DNA from: Hominilimicola fabiformis
GTDB taxonomy: Bacteria > Bacillota > Clostridia > UBA1381
Reading direction: 5' to 3'
Assembly: GCF_020687385.1 (NCBI RefSeq)
Contig: NZ_JAJEQM010000005.1
Span: 1 to 64,000 of the forward strand
DNA length: 64,000 nucleotides
Shown in pieces: positions 7,817 through 17,727 of this stretch (within the stretch, counting starts at the first letter, position 1; every line of letters starts with the position of its first letter). The notes under the pieces are model-generated. The model was not told the DNA's origin and did not search any database. It worked only from the letters and a program-made list of their open reading frames with translations. A program made the translations under genes and the position numbers.

Positions 7817-8908
7817 ATGACCGTTTTGGAGTTAAAAAAATATATTTTCCAAAAAGGTAAAATTGAATTTATTTTAAATGAGATTGGGTGCGGTCATATA
7901 TTATACCACCCAGCCAAAGAATATTATAGTTGTTCAAATTGTGATGGCGATAATAAAACGGCTATCAATATAAAAAATAATGAATATTTAGGCTGCAAAA
8001 ATTATACAAGAGAAAAGTATTTTGACGATAATTCGGATTTGCTCACTCTTGTACAGTATAATAAAAGCCTAAAAGATAAAAAATTTTCTTTTTTTGATAC
8101 GATTAAATATTTGCATAAAATATTAGGACTTCCATTAACTTTAAAAAAAGAAAATAAAGAAGAGAAAAAAAATGATCCCCTATATATATTTAAAAAGGTT
8201 AAACTACGAAAAAAAAGACAAAATGTGCTTGATTTCAATATATTAAACGAAAGCAAATTGCATGATTTTGTTCCGTATATTCATATTGATTTATTTAGAG
8301 AAGGAATAATGCCATGGACTATCAAAAAATTCGGGCTTGCATATAGTTATAGATATAAACGAAATGTAATTCCATTAAGATATTGGTTAACTGGTGAGTT
8401 GCTTGGATTTAATATGAGGACATCAATTGAGAATTACGAATTATTTGATATAAAAAAATATTATATAACACCAGGATATCCAAAACAAATGAACCTTTTT
8501 GGCTTATGGGAGAACAAAGATAGTATCCAAGAAAAAGGGCATGTGGTCGTTTTCGAAGCGGAAAAATCAGTTTTAAAAAGAGATAGCTTAAATGATCCGA
8601 CCGGTGTTGCAGTTAGTGGTCATGAGATATCAGATGAACAAGCCAAAATACTTATTGGATTGAATTGCGAAATTATAATAGCATTCGATAAGGATATAAG
8701 TATTGAACATATTCGATATTGTTGTGAAAAGTTTTATGGGATAAGAAAAGTATCTTATATATGGGACAAATATGATTTGTTAGACAAGAAGGATAGTCCT
8801 GCGGATGCTATCAATAAAATATATGAGTATTTATTTGAATATAGAATTCTTTATGACGAATATGAACATAAAAAACATATAAAAAATTTAAAAAAGGTTG
8901 GTGCTTGA
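7817..8908 (+). CDS. DnaG-like primase with zinc motif and TOPRIM domain
   Basis: A 363-residue protein. The N-terminus has a divergent zinc motif (His31 in YHPAKEYYSCSNCDGDN, Cys39, Cys42, Cys60) in the place of the CHC2 zinc finger. The C-terminal half shows a TOPRIM-like pattern: VVVFEAEKSVLK with the catalytic-type Glu, then IIIAFDKD. It is shorter than bacterial DnaG (about 600) because the helicase-binding C-terminal domain is missing, as in many phage primases. It has a GGTGGTG site and overlaps the nuclease gene by one base. It would lay RNA primers for the polymerase encoded downstream. Confidence 0.85.
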   Translation: MTVLELKKYIFQKGKIEFILNEIGCGHILYHPAKEYYSCSNCDGDNKTAINIKNNEYLGCKNYTREKYFDDNSDLLTLVQYNKSLKDKKFSFFDTIKYLHKILGLPLTLKKENKEEKKNDPLYIFKKVKLRKKRQNVLDFNILNESKLHDFVPYIHIDLFREGIMPWTIKKFGLAYSYRYKRNVIPLRYWLTGELLGFNMRTSIENYELFDIKKYYITPGYPKQMNLFGLWENKDSIQEKGHVVVFEAEKSVLKRDSLNDPTGVAVSGHEISDEQAKILIGLNCEIIIAFDKDISIEHIRYCCEKFYGIRKVSYIWDKYDLLDKKDSPADAINKIYEYLFEYRILYDEYEHKKHIKNLKKVGA

Positions 8909-10098
8909 TGGGAAGAAAGACGAAAGAAGAATTAAAAGAAATAACAAAGAAATATAATGTAAATCGTTTGTGGAGTTGGAGTAAATTTAATACTTATCAT
9001 AATAGTCCATATGAGTATTATTTAAAATATATAATCAAGAAACCAGAAGATAGACAAGATTGTATTTATACAACAACCGGTGGTATGGCTCATGACATTA
9101 TGGAGAGTTTATACACGGGTAAAATTGAATATGAAAATATGGATTCAGATTTTGAAGATGCATGGATTACTGCTAATATTGCAGAATTAAAGTTCGATAG
9201 AAATGACTCTGGAAAAAATAAGAAAATATCTGATAAGTATTATAAAAATCTTAAACACTTCTTTAATCATCATATTATGATTCCTCACAAAATGCAAATT
9301 GAGCAATTTATTACTGCATTAGTTGGCAAAAATGTCTTTCAAGGATATATAGATGCATGTTATAAAGATAAAGACGGCAATTACAATATTTTAGATTGGA
9401 AAACTAGTAGTATTTATAAAGGCGAAAAGGCACTTAATGAATGTGGGCAATTGGTTGTATATGCTATTGGATTACATCAAATGGGTGTGCCGTTTGAGAA
9501 AATAAAAATCTGTTGGGACTTTTTAAAATATGTAAAAGTAGATTGTAAACAGGCTAATGGCAAATGGACAACAAGAGAAATCGAAAGATGTGAGATTGGT
9601 TCAAAATTACAATCAAGTGCAAAAATGTGGTTAAAAAAATGTGGTTATGAAGATAAACTTATAGAATATCTTGATATGTTGGCACAGACAAATGATATTA
9701 ACTGTTTGCCTCAAGATGTACAAGCAAATTTTGTATTTCATGATTGTATAGTTTATGTTGATTTAACACAAGACTTAATTGATAGGTGGACGGCAGATAT
9801 AATAAATACAATTGATAAGATTGAAAATATGGAGAATAAATATTATGAAAGTCATGATGAAATGATTTTTTACGACTCTCCTGAGCAGGTAGCAAAGCAA
9901 AGTTATTATTTTTCAACATTATGTGCATATTCGCCAAAACTCCATAAGCCATATAAATTATATTTAGATAAACTAGAATCTAAGAAAAATGGGGGAAGTT
10001 TTTTCGATGGTTTAGGAACAGATGTAAAAAGAGAAAAGTTGTCAATAGAGAATAATACAGTTGAAAAAGAAGATTTGTCTTGGTTGGAGCAACTGTAG
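8908..10098 (+). CDS. PD-(D/E)XK nuclease of the RecB/Cas4 type
   Basis: A 396-residue protein with the RecB-nuclease motif set: an AHDIME helix (His62), GYIDACYKD (Asp149), ILDWKTSS (Asp163, Lys165), and GQLVVYAIGL (Gln181, Tyr185). There is no Cys cluster for an iron-sulphur centre as in Cas4 or AddB. The ATG at 8908 shares a base with the primase stop (TGATG). Such nucleases process DNA ends in recombination; the location between primase and polymerase suggests end processing during element replication. The far C-terminus ends in an acidic DLSWLEQL, similar in kind to the putative SSB tip. Confidence 0.85.
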   Translation: MGRKTKEELKEITKKYNVNRLWSWSKFNTYHNSPYEYYLKYIIKKPEDRQDCIYTTTGGMAHDIMESLYTGKIEYENMDSDFEDAWITANIAELKFDRNDSGKNKKISDKYYKNLKHFFNHHIMIPHKMQIEQFITALVGKNVFQGYIDACYKDKDGNYNILDWKTSSIYKGEKALNECGQLVVYAIGLHQMGVPFEKIKICWDFLKYVKVDCKQANGKWTTREIERCEIGSKLQSSAKMWLKKCGYEDKLIEYLDMLAQTNDINCLPQDVQANFVFHDCIVYVDLTQDLIDRWTADIINTIDKIENMENKYYESHDEMIFYDSPEQVAKQSYYFSTLCAYSPKLHKPYKLYLDKLESKKNGGSFFDGLGTDVKREKLSIENNTVEKEDLSWLEQL

Positions 10099-10104
10099 AA
10101 GGAG

Positions 10105-13100
10105 ATGAGAACAATATCGAATAAGAATTACACAATATATCATTTACATAGCGATTTGTCAAATGGTGTAACAAATATTGATAGCGTAACTAAATATTAT
10201 GAATATATCGAAGCAGCAAAAAAATGTGGTATGAAAGCAATGGGGTTTGCTGAACACGGTTCAATACTTGAATGGGTACATAAAAAAAACAAAATAGAAG
10301 AAAACGGAATGAAATATATTCATGCAGAAGAATTTTATGTAACTGAAAAATTGTATTTTGAACCAGAAATACCAAATGAAATGTATGAATCTACGGTAGA
10401 TACTGATGAGAAAGAAATGCAAGTCAAAATTAAAAAATATATTGAAGATAATAGAACTCAAAAGAGAGATAATTATCATGTGGTTTTGATTGCTAAAAAT
10501 TATGATGGTGTAATTGAATTAAATCACCTATCATCAAAAGCCTTTCAAAGAGATGGACATTTTTATTACAATCCACGAATTTCATTTGATGAGTTAGTGT
10601 CTACTTCTAATAATATTATTATATGTACTGCTTGTATCGGAGGCATCTTGGCTAGTGGCACACCTAAAATTAAAGAGGCATTTTTGAAGTTTCTTATTGA
10701 AAATAAGGATAGATGCTATCTTGAAATACAGCATCACAATGATGATATGCAAATAAAATATAATCAATTTTTAAATGTGATTTCTCAAAAATACGACATT
10801 CCACTAATTGCAGGCACAGATACACATGCTTTAAATGATAATCATTTACGAGGTAGAGCAATTATGCAGAAGTCTAAAGGTGTTAATTTTGATTCGGAAA
10901 GTAATTGGGATTTGACTTTTAAAACCTATGATGAATTAGTGTCTGCATATGAAAAACAAGATGCACTATCAAAAAATGTCTATCTAACAGCAATTGAAAA
11001 TACAAATGTTATGGCTGATAGTATTGAAGAATTTTCATTAGATTATTCTAAAAAATATCCTAAATTATACAACGATTCAATGGCAGTATTTAAGCAAAAA
11101 ATTTTAGAAGGCATAAAGCAACGTGGGGTTGATAAATATAAAAATTTTCAGCAATATAAAGATAAAATTATATATGAACTTGAAACGTATAAACATAATG
11201 ATGCTATTGACTTTATGCTATTAGAAGAAGATTACAAGCGAGAACTTAGAAAACAAGGTGTTCATTATGGATATTCAAGAGGTTCAGTTTCGGGAAGTAT
11301 TATAGCATACCTTTTGGGAATTACTGATGTAGATAGTATTAAATATAACTTGAATTTTGAGCGTTTTATGAATAAAGAACGTATAAGTCTTGCTGACGTT
11401 GATTCTGATTGGTTTAGCGAAGATCGATGGAAAGTTAGAAAATATCTTTTTGAAAAAGATGGCTTATATTGTTGCAATATTGTGACATTTAATACAATTA
11501 AAATGCGTGGCGCAATTAAAGACGTTGGCAGAGCTTTAGGAATGACACTCCAAGAAACGCAAGAATTGTGTAATTTAGTACAAGAAGATGAAAACAAAAA
11601 GGAATTTGTTGAAGATAAGATTAGAGAAAAACATAAGCAGTTATTCGAATATGTTGATATAGTCACTGGAACTATCACTTCTTTGGGTAGACATGCAGCG
11701 GGACTTGTGGTTTCTCCACATGAAGTGGACAAGGCATTTGGAACATTATATATTTCTTCTGACGATAAACCTATTTCACAAATAAATATGAAAGAAATTG
11801 ATTCGCTTAATTATGTTAAATTAGACGTGTTGGGTTTGGACTGTGTGGGACTTATAGATAGGACTTGCAAGGCAGCAAATATTCCATTTTTAACACCTGA
11901 CAATCTTGATTTTAATGACAAGGCTGTATGGGATGATATTTCGAAAGACACGACTCTTATTTTTCAATTTGAGTCAGATTTTGCAGGTTCGTACCTTAGA
12001 GATATTCTTCGAGAATCTACAATTAAAAACATAAAAAAGAAGAATCCAAATTTCTCATATATTGACTTGATGAGCATGGCAAATGGTGCTATTAGACCGG
12101 CAGGCGAATCGTATCGAACAGAATTATCACAAGGAATTTATAGAGATAATGGACATCCTGCATTAAATGATTTCCTTGCTCCAACATTAGGTTATTTGGT
12201 ATATCAAGAACAGATTATTGAATTTTTACATAAGTTTTGTGGATTTACAATGGGCGAAGCCGATGTCGTTAGAAGACATTTTAGTAAGAAAACAGGAACA
12301 GAGACTGATATCCCTATTATAAAAGATGGAGGATATTTAACTAGTAACAAAACACATTACATTAAAGGCTTTGTGCAAACAATGAAAGAAGAATATGGAG
12401 TAGAAAAGGGCGAGGCTGAAAAACTTATCGGAAATTTCTTGCAAGTTATTATTGATGCATCGGATTATTTGTTCTCAAAAAACCATGCTGATCCATACAC
12501 ATTTCTTGGCTTTGCTTGTGCCTATCTTAGACATTATTATACTTTAGAAACTATAACATCTGCTTTAAACATCTATGTATCAGACAAAGAAAAATCATTG
12601 AATATAAAAGAATATGCGATATCAAAAGGATATGTAATTGAGCCAATTAAATTCAGAAAATCAAGAGCGGAATATGAATTTGATAAAGAGAATAATAAAA
12701 TATATCAAGGAATCGCTTCTATCAAATTTTGTAACAGTATTATAGCTGATGAATTATATTCATTAAGAAACAATAAATATAATTCATTTATTGAATTGAT
12801 TGCGGATATTAAAAGTAAAACATCTGTAAATACTAGACAATTAGAAATATTAACAGGTCTTAATTTCTTCTCTGAGTTTGGCAAAAACAAATATCTTCTT
12901 AATGTTATAAATATCTATAATAAATTCTCATCATGTAAACAAATTAACAGATCAAAATTAGAATCTTTGGGAATTTCAGAATTTATTGCAAAAAAATATT
13001 CTGAAAAAGAAACACCTTCTTTATTCAAAGGTATTGATAATATAGGATTGATTACAGAATTGTGCAAGAATTTAGAAAATATAGAAATGGGTATTATTGA

Positions 13101-13428
13101 AATGGTTAAGTTTGAAAAGGAACATCTTGAGATGGTCGTTTATACAAATAAACAAGTTGGAAATGACTATTATATTATTGTAGATTATAAAACCTACAAA
13201 GATACGACTAAACCATATTTTACGGCTCGAAAAATAAAGACCGGTAAAGAAGTTCATTCTAGGATTAAACAAAGTAAAATATTTAAGGAAAATCCATTTG
13301 GCTTATATTCGGTATTAAAAATAAAAGAATTTATGCCAGAATTTAAAAAGAAGTTTACTGATGGTAAATGGAGTGTAACAGATGAAACCGAAGATGTCTT
13401 AACGGAGTATGAGGTGATAAAAAGTTGA
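10105..13428 (+). CDS. dnaE: family C DNA polymerase (DnaE-type) with PHP domain
   Basis: A 1107-residue polymerase. The N-terminal PHP domain begins at IYHLHSDLSNG, with EHG and DTHALN later. The palm motifs are present: YGYSRGSVSGSIIAYLLGIT, then LADVDSD with the two catalytic aspartates near residue 431-433, and KLDVLGLD near 572 for the third. A helix-hairpin region and OB-like C-terminus follow. Length and order match bacterial DnaE (about 1100-1160), and DnaE-like enzymes are known in large Gram-positive phages such as SPbeta. The start is odd: AAGGAG directly abuts the ATG at 10105 with no spacer, while ATA at 10114 has a 9-base spacer. The next gene begins inside its stop codon. Confidence 0.93.
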   Translation: MRTISNKNYTIYHLHSDLSNGVTNIDSVTKYYEYIEAAKKCGMKAMGFAEHGSILEWVHKKNKIEENGMKYIHAEEFYVTEKLYFEPEIPNEMYESTVDTDEKEMQVKIKKYIEDNRTQKRDNYHVVLIAKNYDGVIELNHLSSKAFQRDGHFYYNPRISFDELVSTSNNIIICTACIGGILASGTPKIKEAFLKFLIENKDRCYLEIQHHNDDMQIKYNQFLNVISQKYDIPLIAGTDTHALNDNHLRGRAIMQKSKGVNFDSESNWDLTFKTYDELVSAYEKQDALSKNVYLTAIENTNVMADSIEEFSLDYSKKYPKLYNDSMAVFKQKILEGIKQRGVDKYKNFQQYKDKIIYELETYKHNDAIDFMLLEEDYKRELRKQGVHYGYSRGSVSGSIIAYLLGITDVDSIKYNLNFERFMNKERISLADVDSDWFSEDRWKVRKYLFEKDGLYCCNIVTFNTIKMRGAIKDVGRALGMTLQETQELCNLVQEDENKKEFVEDKIREKHKQLFEYVDIVTGTITSLGRHAAGLVVSPHEVDKAFGTLYISSDDKPISQINMKEIDSLNYVKLDVLGLDCVGLIDRTCKAANIPFLTPDNLDFNDKAVWDDISKDTTLIFQFESDFAGSYLRDILRESTIKNIKKKNPNFSYIDLMSMANGAIRPAGESYRTELSQGIYRDNGHPALNDFLAPTLGYLVYQEQIIEFLHKFCGFTMGEADVVRRHFSKKTGTETDIPIIKDGGYLTSNKTHYIKGFVQTMKEEYGVEKGEAEKLIGNFLQVIIDASDYLFSKNHADPYTFLGFACAYLRHYYTLETITSALNIYVSDKEKSLNIKEYAISKGYVIEPIKFRKSRAEYEFDKENNKIYQGIASIKFCNSIIADELYSLRNNKYNSFIELIADIKSKTSVNTRQLEILTGLNFFSEFGKNKYLLNVINIYNKFSSCKQINRSKLESLGISEFIAKKYSEKETPSLFKGIDNIGLITELCKNLENIEMGIIEMVKFEKEHLEMVVYTNKQVGNDYYIIVDYKTYKDTTKPYFTARKIKTGKEVHSRIKQSKIFKENPFGLYSVLKIKEFMPEFKKKFTDGKWSVTDETEDVLTEYEVIKS

Positions 13429-15770
13429 AAGAAAAAGAAGACAAGGAAATTATTTTCAAAGGAAGAGTTATAAGACAAACCTATGATGGTGGCGACTATA
13501 AAATTTATGCACTAGATGTTGATAAAGAAATTTACCCAGAAATTAAATTTACAAAGTACGGAAACGCAACAATAACAGGAGAAATGCATGAATTAGGAAT
13601 TGGTATAGAATATGAAATCAAAGCAATCGAACAGAATACAAAATATGGATATAGTTATAAAGTTCTTAATATAAGAAGAGACAAGCCAAAATCAGCTTCA
13701 GATATGTATATATTTTTAGAGGAGATACTCACTTTGAAACAGACAAACACATTATATGAAATTTACCCTGATATTGTTGACAGGGTAATGAACGACCGCC
13801 TTGAAGATATAGACTTAAATAAATTGCCTGGTATTAAAGAGTACACATTCAATATTATTAAAGAAAAAATTATTGAGAATTTTTGCTTGGCTGAGTTAGT
13901 AATTGAGTTTCAAGGCTTATTAAGTCTTTCCATGTTAAAGAAATTATATGAGAAATATACTTCTGTTAATATGATAAAGAAAAAACTTCGTGAAGACCCA
14001 TATAAATGTTTGTGTGGATTGGCAAAGGTTGGGTTTACAACTGCCGACGGAATTCTATTAGAACTTGAAAAAATATCAAAAGAGAATAAAAAAAATAATA
14101 AAGATATTATTATTGAATTTGATACAGATTTAAAAACCAGCAAGCATAGATGTTTGTCGTGTATGTTGTATCTTTTAGAAAAAAATGAAGAAGAAGGACA
14201 TACATTGATGTCAATTAATGATTTAAGAAATCAATGTATGAAAATGGTTCCGGCATGCTCTAATCATTTTGTTGAATGTATGAAACATGAAAGTATTTAT
14301 TACAATAAAGATTCCATGGCTGTATCATTGAAGTCTACATATGAAATAGAAAAATATATAGCAGAGAATATAATGTTAGGATTGATTAATCTACATCATC
14401 AATGGGACTTTAATTGTGCAAAATATTATATTGTAAATGGTTGTGAATTGTCAGATGAACAATTAGAGATTGTAAAAAATATTTGTAGATATAACATATG
14501 CATTCTTAATGGTGCAGGCGGTACAGGAAAATCATTTTGTACACAAGCAGTCATTAATATGCTTAAAGACAATAATAAATCATTTAAATTATTTTCACCA
14601 ACTGGCAAAGCTGCAAAAGTGCTGTCAGATTACACGCAAGAAAATGCCACAACAATACATAGAGGTTTGGGGTATATGCCACCTAACACTTGGAGTTATA
14701 ATGAAGAACATAAACTTGATTGTGATGTACTTATTATTGATGAGTTTTCTATGACAGATATTTTCTTGTTTAAAAGAATATTAGATGCAATTGATTTTAG
14801 TAGAACAAAATTATTATTGATTGGAGACAATGCCCAATTACCATCAGTATCATGTGGAAACTTATTACATGATTTTATGGAATCACATATTATTCCAACT
14901 GTTACATTAACAAAGGTGTTTCGTTATGGCGAAGGCGGGTTAATGAAAGTAGCAACAGATGTCCGTTTTTGTAAACCGTATCTTAATAATGTATGTGAAC
15001 GATTTACATGGTTTGGCGACAATAAAGATTATGCATTTGTGAACATTGGTAGTGATATTATGGTCAAAAATGCAGTTGCATTATATAGCAAGTTACTTTC
15101 TCAAGGTTACAAAGCAGAAGAAATTCAAGTATTAACTGCATACAAAAAAGGTGACATTGGGTCAATCTCGATTAATAATGCCATTCAGAAAGTTGCCAAT
15201 AAGAATTATGGCTGCGATGAATATATGAAAATTGGAGATACGGTTTATTATAAAGGTGATCTTGTAATTCAAAATGTCAATAATTATCACGCACAATTAT
15301 ATGTAGATGATGAATTCTGCTTAGATGAAGATATGGACGAAACTTTTATTGCAAATGGTGAGACGGGAGTTGTTATAGCAATCAAAAAAGAATATTTGTT
15401 GATTGATTTTGACGGCGTAATAGTTAAATATTTTAGAAATGATATGCAAATGGTTGGGCTTGGATATTGTATCACAATTCATAAATCACAAGGCAGTTCT
15501 ATTAAAGTTGTAATCTTACTTACTCCTCAAGCTCATACATTTATGCTCAATTCGAATCTAATATATGTTGGATTGACAAGAATGAAAGAAAAATGTTTCC
15601 ATTTAGGTAATGTAGATACGGTGAATTTGGCTGTTAAGAAGAAGGCGAATTTTGCTAGGAATACATTTATGCAAAAATTGCTGAAAGATATATGCAAAAA
15701 GATTGGCGAATCATTGACAAATGCTGAAAACAACAAAATAAGAAAGGAAACAGTTCAAACAAATGAATAG
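13425..15770 (+). CDS. RecD2-type superfamily 1B helicase
   Basis: A 781-residue helicase with a TTG start; GAGGTG is 8 bases upstream. The N-terminal 90 residues look like an OB domain, followed by a helix-hairpin-helix (DLNKLPGIKEYTF) and a second DNA-binding segment (RE-DPYKCLCGLAKVGFTTAD). Walker A GAGGTGKS is near 364-371, Walker B LIIDEFSM near 436, LIGDNAQLPS as motif III, and YCITIHKSQGSS near 682 as motif VI. This is the RecD2/TraA layout of 5'-3' helicases. It overlaps the polymerase gene and the following HD gene, so it belongs to the replication operon. Confidence 0.9.
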   Translation: MKEKEDKEIIFKGRVIRQTYDGGDYKIYALDVDKEIYPEIKFTKYGNATITGEMHELGIGIEYEIKAIEQNTKYGYSYKVLNIRRDKPKSASDMYIFLEEILTLKQTNTLYEIYPDIVDRVMNDRLEDIDLNKLPGIKEYTFNIIKEKIIENFCLAELVIEFQGLLSLSMLKKLYEKYTSVNMIKKKLREDPYKCLCGLAKVGFTTADGILLELEKISKENKKNNKDIIIEFDTDLKTSKHRCLSCMLYLLEKNEEEGHTLMSINDLRNQCMKMVPACSNHFVECMKHESIYYNKDSMAVSLKSTYEIEKYIAENIMLGLINLHHQWDFNCAKYYIVNGCELSDEQLEIVKNICRYNICILNGAGGTGKSFCTQAVINMLKDNNKSFKLFSPTGKAAKVLSDYTQENATTIHRGLGYMPPNTWSYNEEHKLDCDVLIIDEFSMTDIFLFKRILDAIDFSRTKLLLIGDNAQLPSVSCGNLLHDFMESHIIPTVTLTKVFRYGEGGLMKVATDVRFCKPYLNNVCERFTWFGDNKDYAFVNIGSDIMVKNAVALYSKLLSQGYKAEEIQVLTAYKKGDIGSISINNAIQKVANKNYGCDEYMKIGDTVYYKGDLVIQNVNNYHAQLYVDDEFCLDEDMDETFIANGETGVVIAIKKEYLLIDFDGVIVKYFRNDMQMVGLGYCITIHKSQGSSIKVVILLTPQAHTFMLNSNLIYVGLTRMKEKCFHLGNVDTVNLAVKKKANFARNTFMQKLLKDICKKIGESLTNAENNKIRKETVQTNE

Positions 15771-16503
15771 TAAGTCAAGTATATTTAATTCAATTTTAGA
15801 TACGATTGAGTCAGAAGACATTAGAAAGTTCGCAGAAAGATGTATCCAAACAATCCCAGATTATTTCTGGGATGTAGGAGCATCAAGTACGGGAAGATAC
15901 CATCCTCAATATGCTCTTGGAGATTTAGGATTGGCAAGACATACATGTGCATTGGTCAGATTCTTAAATCACATCTTTGCAGTTAAATGTTTCGGCGAGA
16001 ATTTTACACAAAGAGAGAAAGATTTAATGAGAGTAGCCGGAATGATGCACGATTCACGAAAGAGTGGAAGTAATGAAGATTTTCAGAAGAATAAATACAC
16101 AAAATTTAATCATCCATTACTTGCAGGAGATGTTATTCGAAATTTAAAAGGTCATGAGTTGCCTGATAATGAGGTCGAAATGATCGCTACAACCATCGAA
16201 AGTCATATGGGTGAATGGAATACTGATAAGAGAAGTTCAACTGTCTTGCCTTTACCAACGAATGAATTTCAAAAAATTCTTCATTTGGTAGACTATTTGG
16301 CGAGTAGAAAAGATATTGAAGTTCTGTTTAATGGATATGAGACATCCAATACAACACCATCGCTTGATACATACATATTGACCTTTGGCAAACATAACGG
16401 TGAAAAATTGACAGATGTTGCTCACACTGACCCAAGTTATATCTCGTGGGCGAAAGAGAATATAACAAAAGAACCACTTAGAACTCTTTTGACAAAAATA
16501 TAG
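15763..16503 (+). CDS. HD phosphohydrolase with C-terminal DUF3820/ExoX-C-like domain
   Basis: A 246-residue protein. The HD domain shows His60, MMHDSRKSG (His96-Asp97), NHPLLAGD (His117), ESHMGEW (His148) and a late LVDYLASR (Asp177). The last 40 residues (FGKHNGEKLTDVAHTDPSYI) match the short DUF3820-type motif that also occurs at the C-terminus of some 3'-exonucleases and is thought to bind nucleic acid. The combination suggests a nucleotide or nucleic-acid phosphatase. It overlaps the RecD2 gene and closes the replication operon. Confidence 0.8.
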   Translation: MNSKSSIFNSILDTIESEDIRKFAERCIQTIPDYFWDVGASSTGRYHPQYALGDLGLARHTCALVRFLNHIFAVKCFGENFTQREKDLMRVAGMMHDSRKSGSNEDFQKNKYTKFNHPLLAGDVIRNLKGHELPDNEVEMIATTIESHMGEWNTDKRSSTVLPLPTNEFQKILHLVDYLASRKDIEVLFNGYETSNTTPSLDTYILTFGKHNGEKLTDVAHTDPSYISWAKENITKEPLRTLLTKI

Positions 16504-16512
16504 GTGGTAATT

Positions 16513-16728
16513 ATGGAATGGTTTAAGAAGTGGCTAACAGATGGATTTACTAAAGTACCGTTGTTGAGTATTAGTGTTAATCTAAAATTCTTCAAAAAAT
16601 ATGGAGCGAAATATTCTTGTACTTGTCGAGTTAATAAGCTATTCAAGAATGATTGGTATATTAAAAGAACAATGGAAGATTTATGTGAATATATAAGAAA
16701 AAATTATAATATGGAGGACTTGGAATGA
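16513..16728 (+). CDS. hypothetical small protein
   Basis: A 71-residue basic protein; the ATG at 16513 follows AGGTGG at a normal distance, better than the GTG at 16504. It has a Cys pair (SCTCRV) but no recognisable fold. Its stop overlaps the next start (ATGA). Function unknown. Confidence 0.6.
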   Translation: MEWFKKWLTDGFTKVPLLSISVNLKFFKKYGAKYSCTCRVNKLFKNDWYIKRTMEDLCEYIRKNYNMEDLE

Positions 16729-16925
16729 AGAAATTTGAAATAGGTCTATGTATTACAGCGTTAATCATATGTGGTATTGGCATAATTTTGGCAGCAATCG
16801 GTGCATTCTTGTCAATTTTGCAGAATGATTGGCTATGGGTGTTGGTTGATATATTACTCATTATATTAAATGGGTTGAATATATATCTCAATTATACAAT
16901 GATATCAGATGAATTTGGCTGGTAG
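16725..16925 (+). CDS. small two-helix membrane protein
   Basis: A 66-residue protein with two long hydrophobic segments (about 7-30 and 36-58) joined by a short QNDW loop; it should form a membrane hairpin. It overlaps the upstream gene by four bases. Size and topology would suit a membrane-stress or holin-like role, but there is no lysis gene beside it. Confidence 0.65.
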   Translation: MKKFEIGLCITALIICGIGIILAAIGAFLSILQNDWLWVLVDILLIILNGLNIYLNYTMISDEFGW

Positions 16926-16932
16926 GAGGAAA

Positions 16933-17289
16933 ATGATAAATATGAATTCTTTGGAGAAATTATTTCCATCAAAAGAACTAATCAAACAAGCTTATTCAAG
17001 AAAACTTCGGTACGATATGTGGGATAAGCAATCACCGATATATGTATATAACATTTTTGATAGTACGATTAGGAAAATGTCGAATAAAGGACAAATAAAA
17101 GAGATGTTTCTTTATCCTATATTTACATCACCTTGTGTAGCATTTTCGGATAAAAAATCAGCAGAAATATATAAGCAGGTACAAGATACACTTGATACTA
17201 AAATTCAAGAAAAGGTCAAAGAAAGTTTTAAGATGGGATATTCTAATTTGGTAGAAGTTAATAAGATAAGAACTGATATAGAACAATGA
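16933..17289 (+). CDS. hypothetical protein
   Basis: A 118-residue protein; the ATG at 16933 follows TAGGAGG and is preferred over 16909, which lies inside the preceding gene. It is basic at the N-terminus and helical near the end. No domain recognised. It lies in a run of short same-strand genes of unknown function. Confidence 0.6.
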   Translation: MINMNSLEKLFPSKELIKQAYSRKLRYDMWDKQSPIYVYNIFDSTIRKMSNKGQIKEMFLYPIFTSPCVAFSDKKSAEIYKQVQDTLDTKIQEKVKESFKMGYSNLVEVNKIRTDIEQ

Positions 17290-17306
17290 CTTAGGAGGAC
17301 AATTAT

Positions 17307-17708
17307 ATGACTTTGGTAGATATTATGAGAAAGTACAAGATAGATAAAGTCGGTTATGGAATGCAACCCAAGAAAAATATTGATTTTTCAAAAGTCTTTA
17401 AAGCAAAGTATATAGATGTTTATGCATTTTACTATGACAATGAAGAATTTCCATACGAATATACATGTATTGATGTTGAAGGAATGGGTTATGGTTGGTT
17501 ATGGTGTGCCAATAAGATTAGAAGGCATTTTAAATTTTTACAACGTAAAGCGGTAATACAAAAAGCAATGTTTTACATAGATAACATTAAAAATGATTGT
17601 AATGTTCTTACTTATGAGCGTGACGGAGCAAATTACTTAGGGTTCATGTATTCGCCGGAACTTTACGTGCAGATACGAACAAGTAATAAAGAATTGCATT
17701 ATGATTAA
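17307..17708 (+). CDS. hypothetical protein
   Basis: A 133-residue protein with a strong TAGGAGG site. It is rich in Tyr, Lys and Trp (EGMGYGWLWCANKIRR), globular in appearance, with no recognised motif. Its last codons overlap an unused upstream start of the next gene. Confidence 0.6.
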   Translation: MTLVDIMRKYKIDKVGYGMQPKKNIDFSKVFKAKYIDVYAFYYDNEEFPYEYTCIDVEGMGYGWLWCANKIRRHFKFLQRKAVIQKAMFYIDNIKNDCNVLTYERDGANYLGFMYSPELYVQIRTSNKELHYD

Positions 17709-17727
17709 TAGGAAGGAGAATGTATTA

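Noticed and set aside
8908-10098. Cas4 as identity of the RecB-like nuclease
   Set aside because: No cysteine cluster for an iron-sulphur centre and no CRISPR genes; a general phage RecB-type nuclease fits better.
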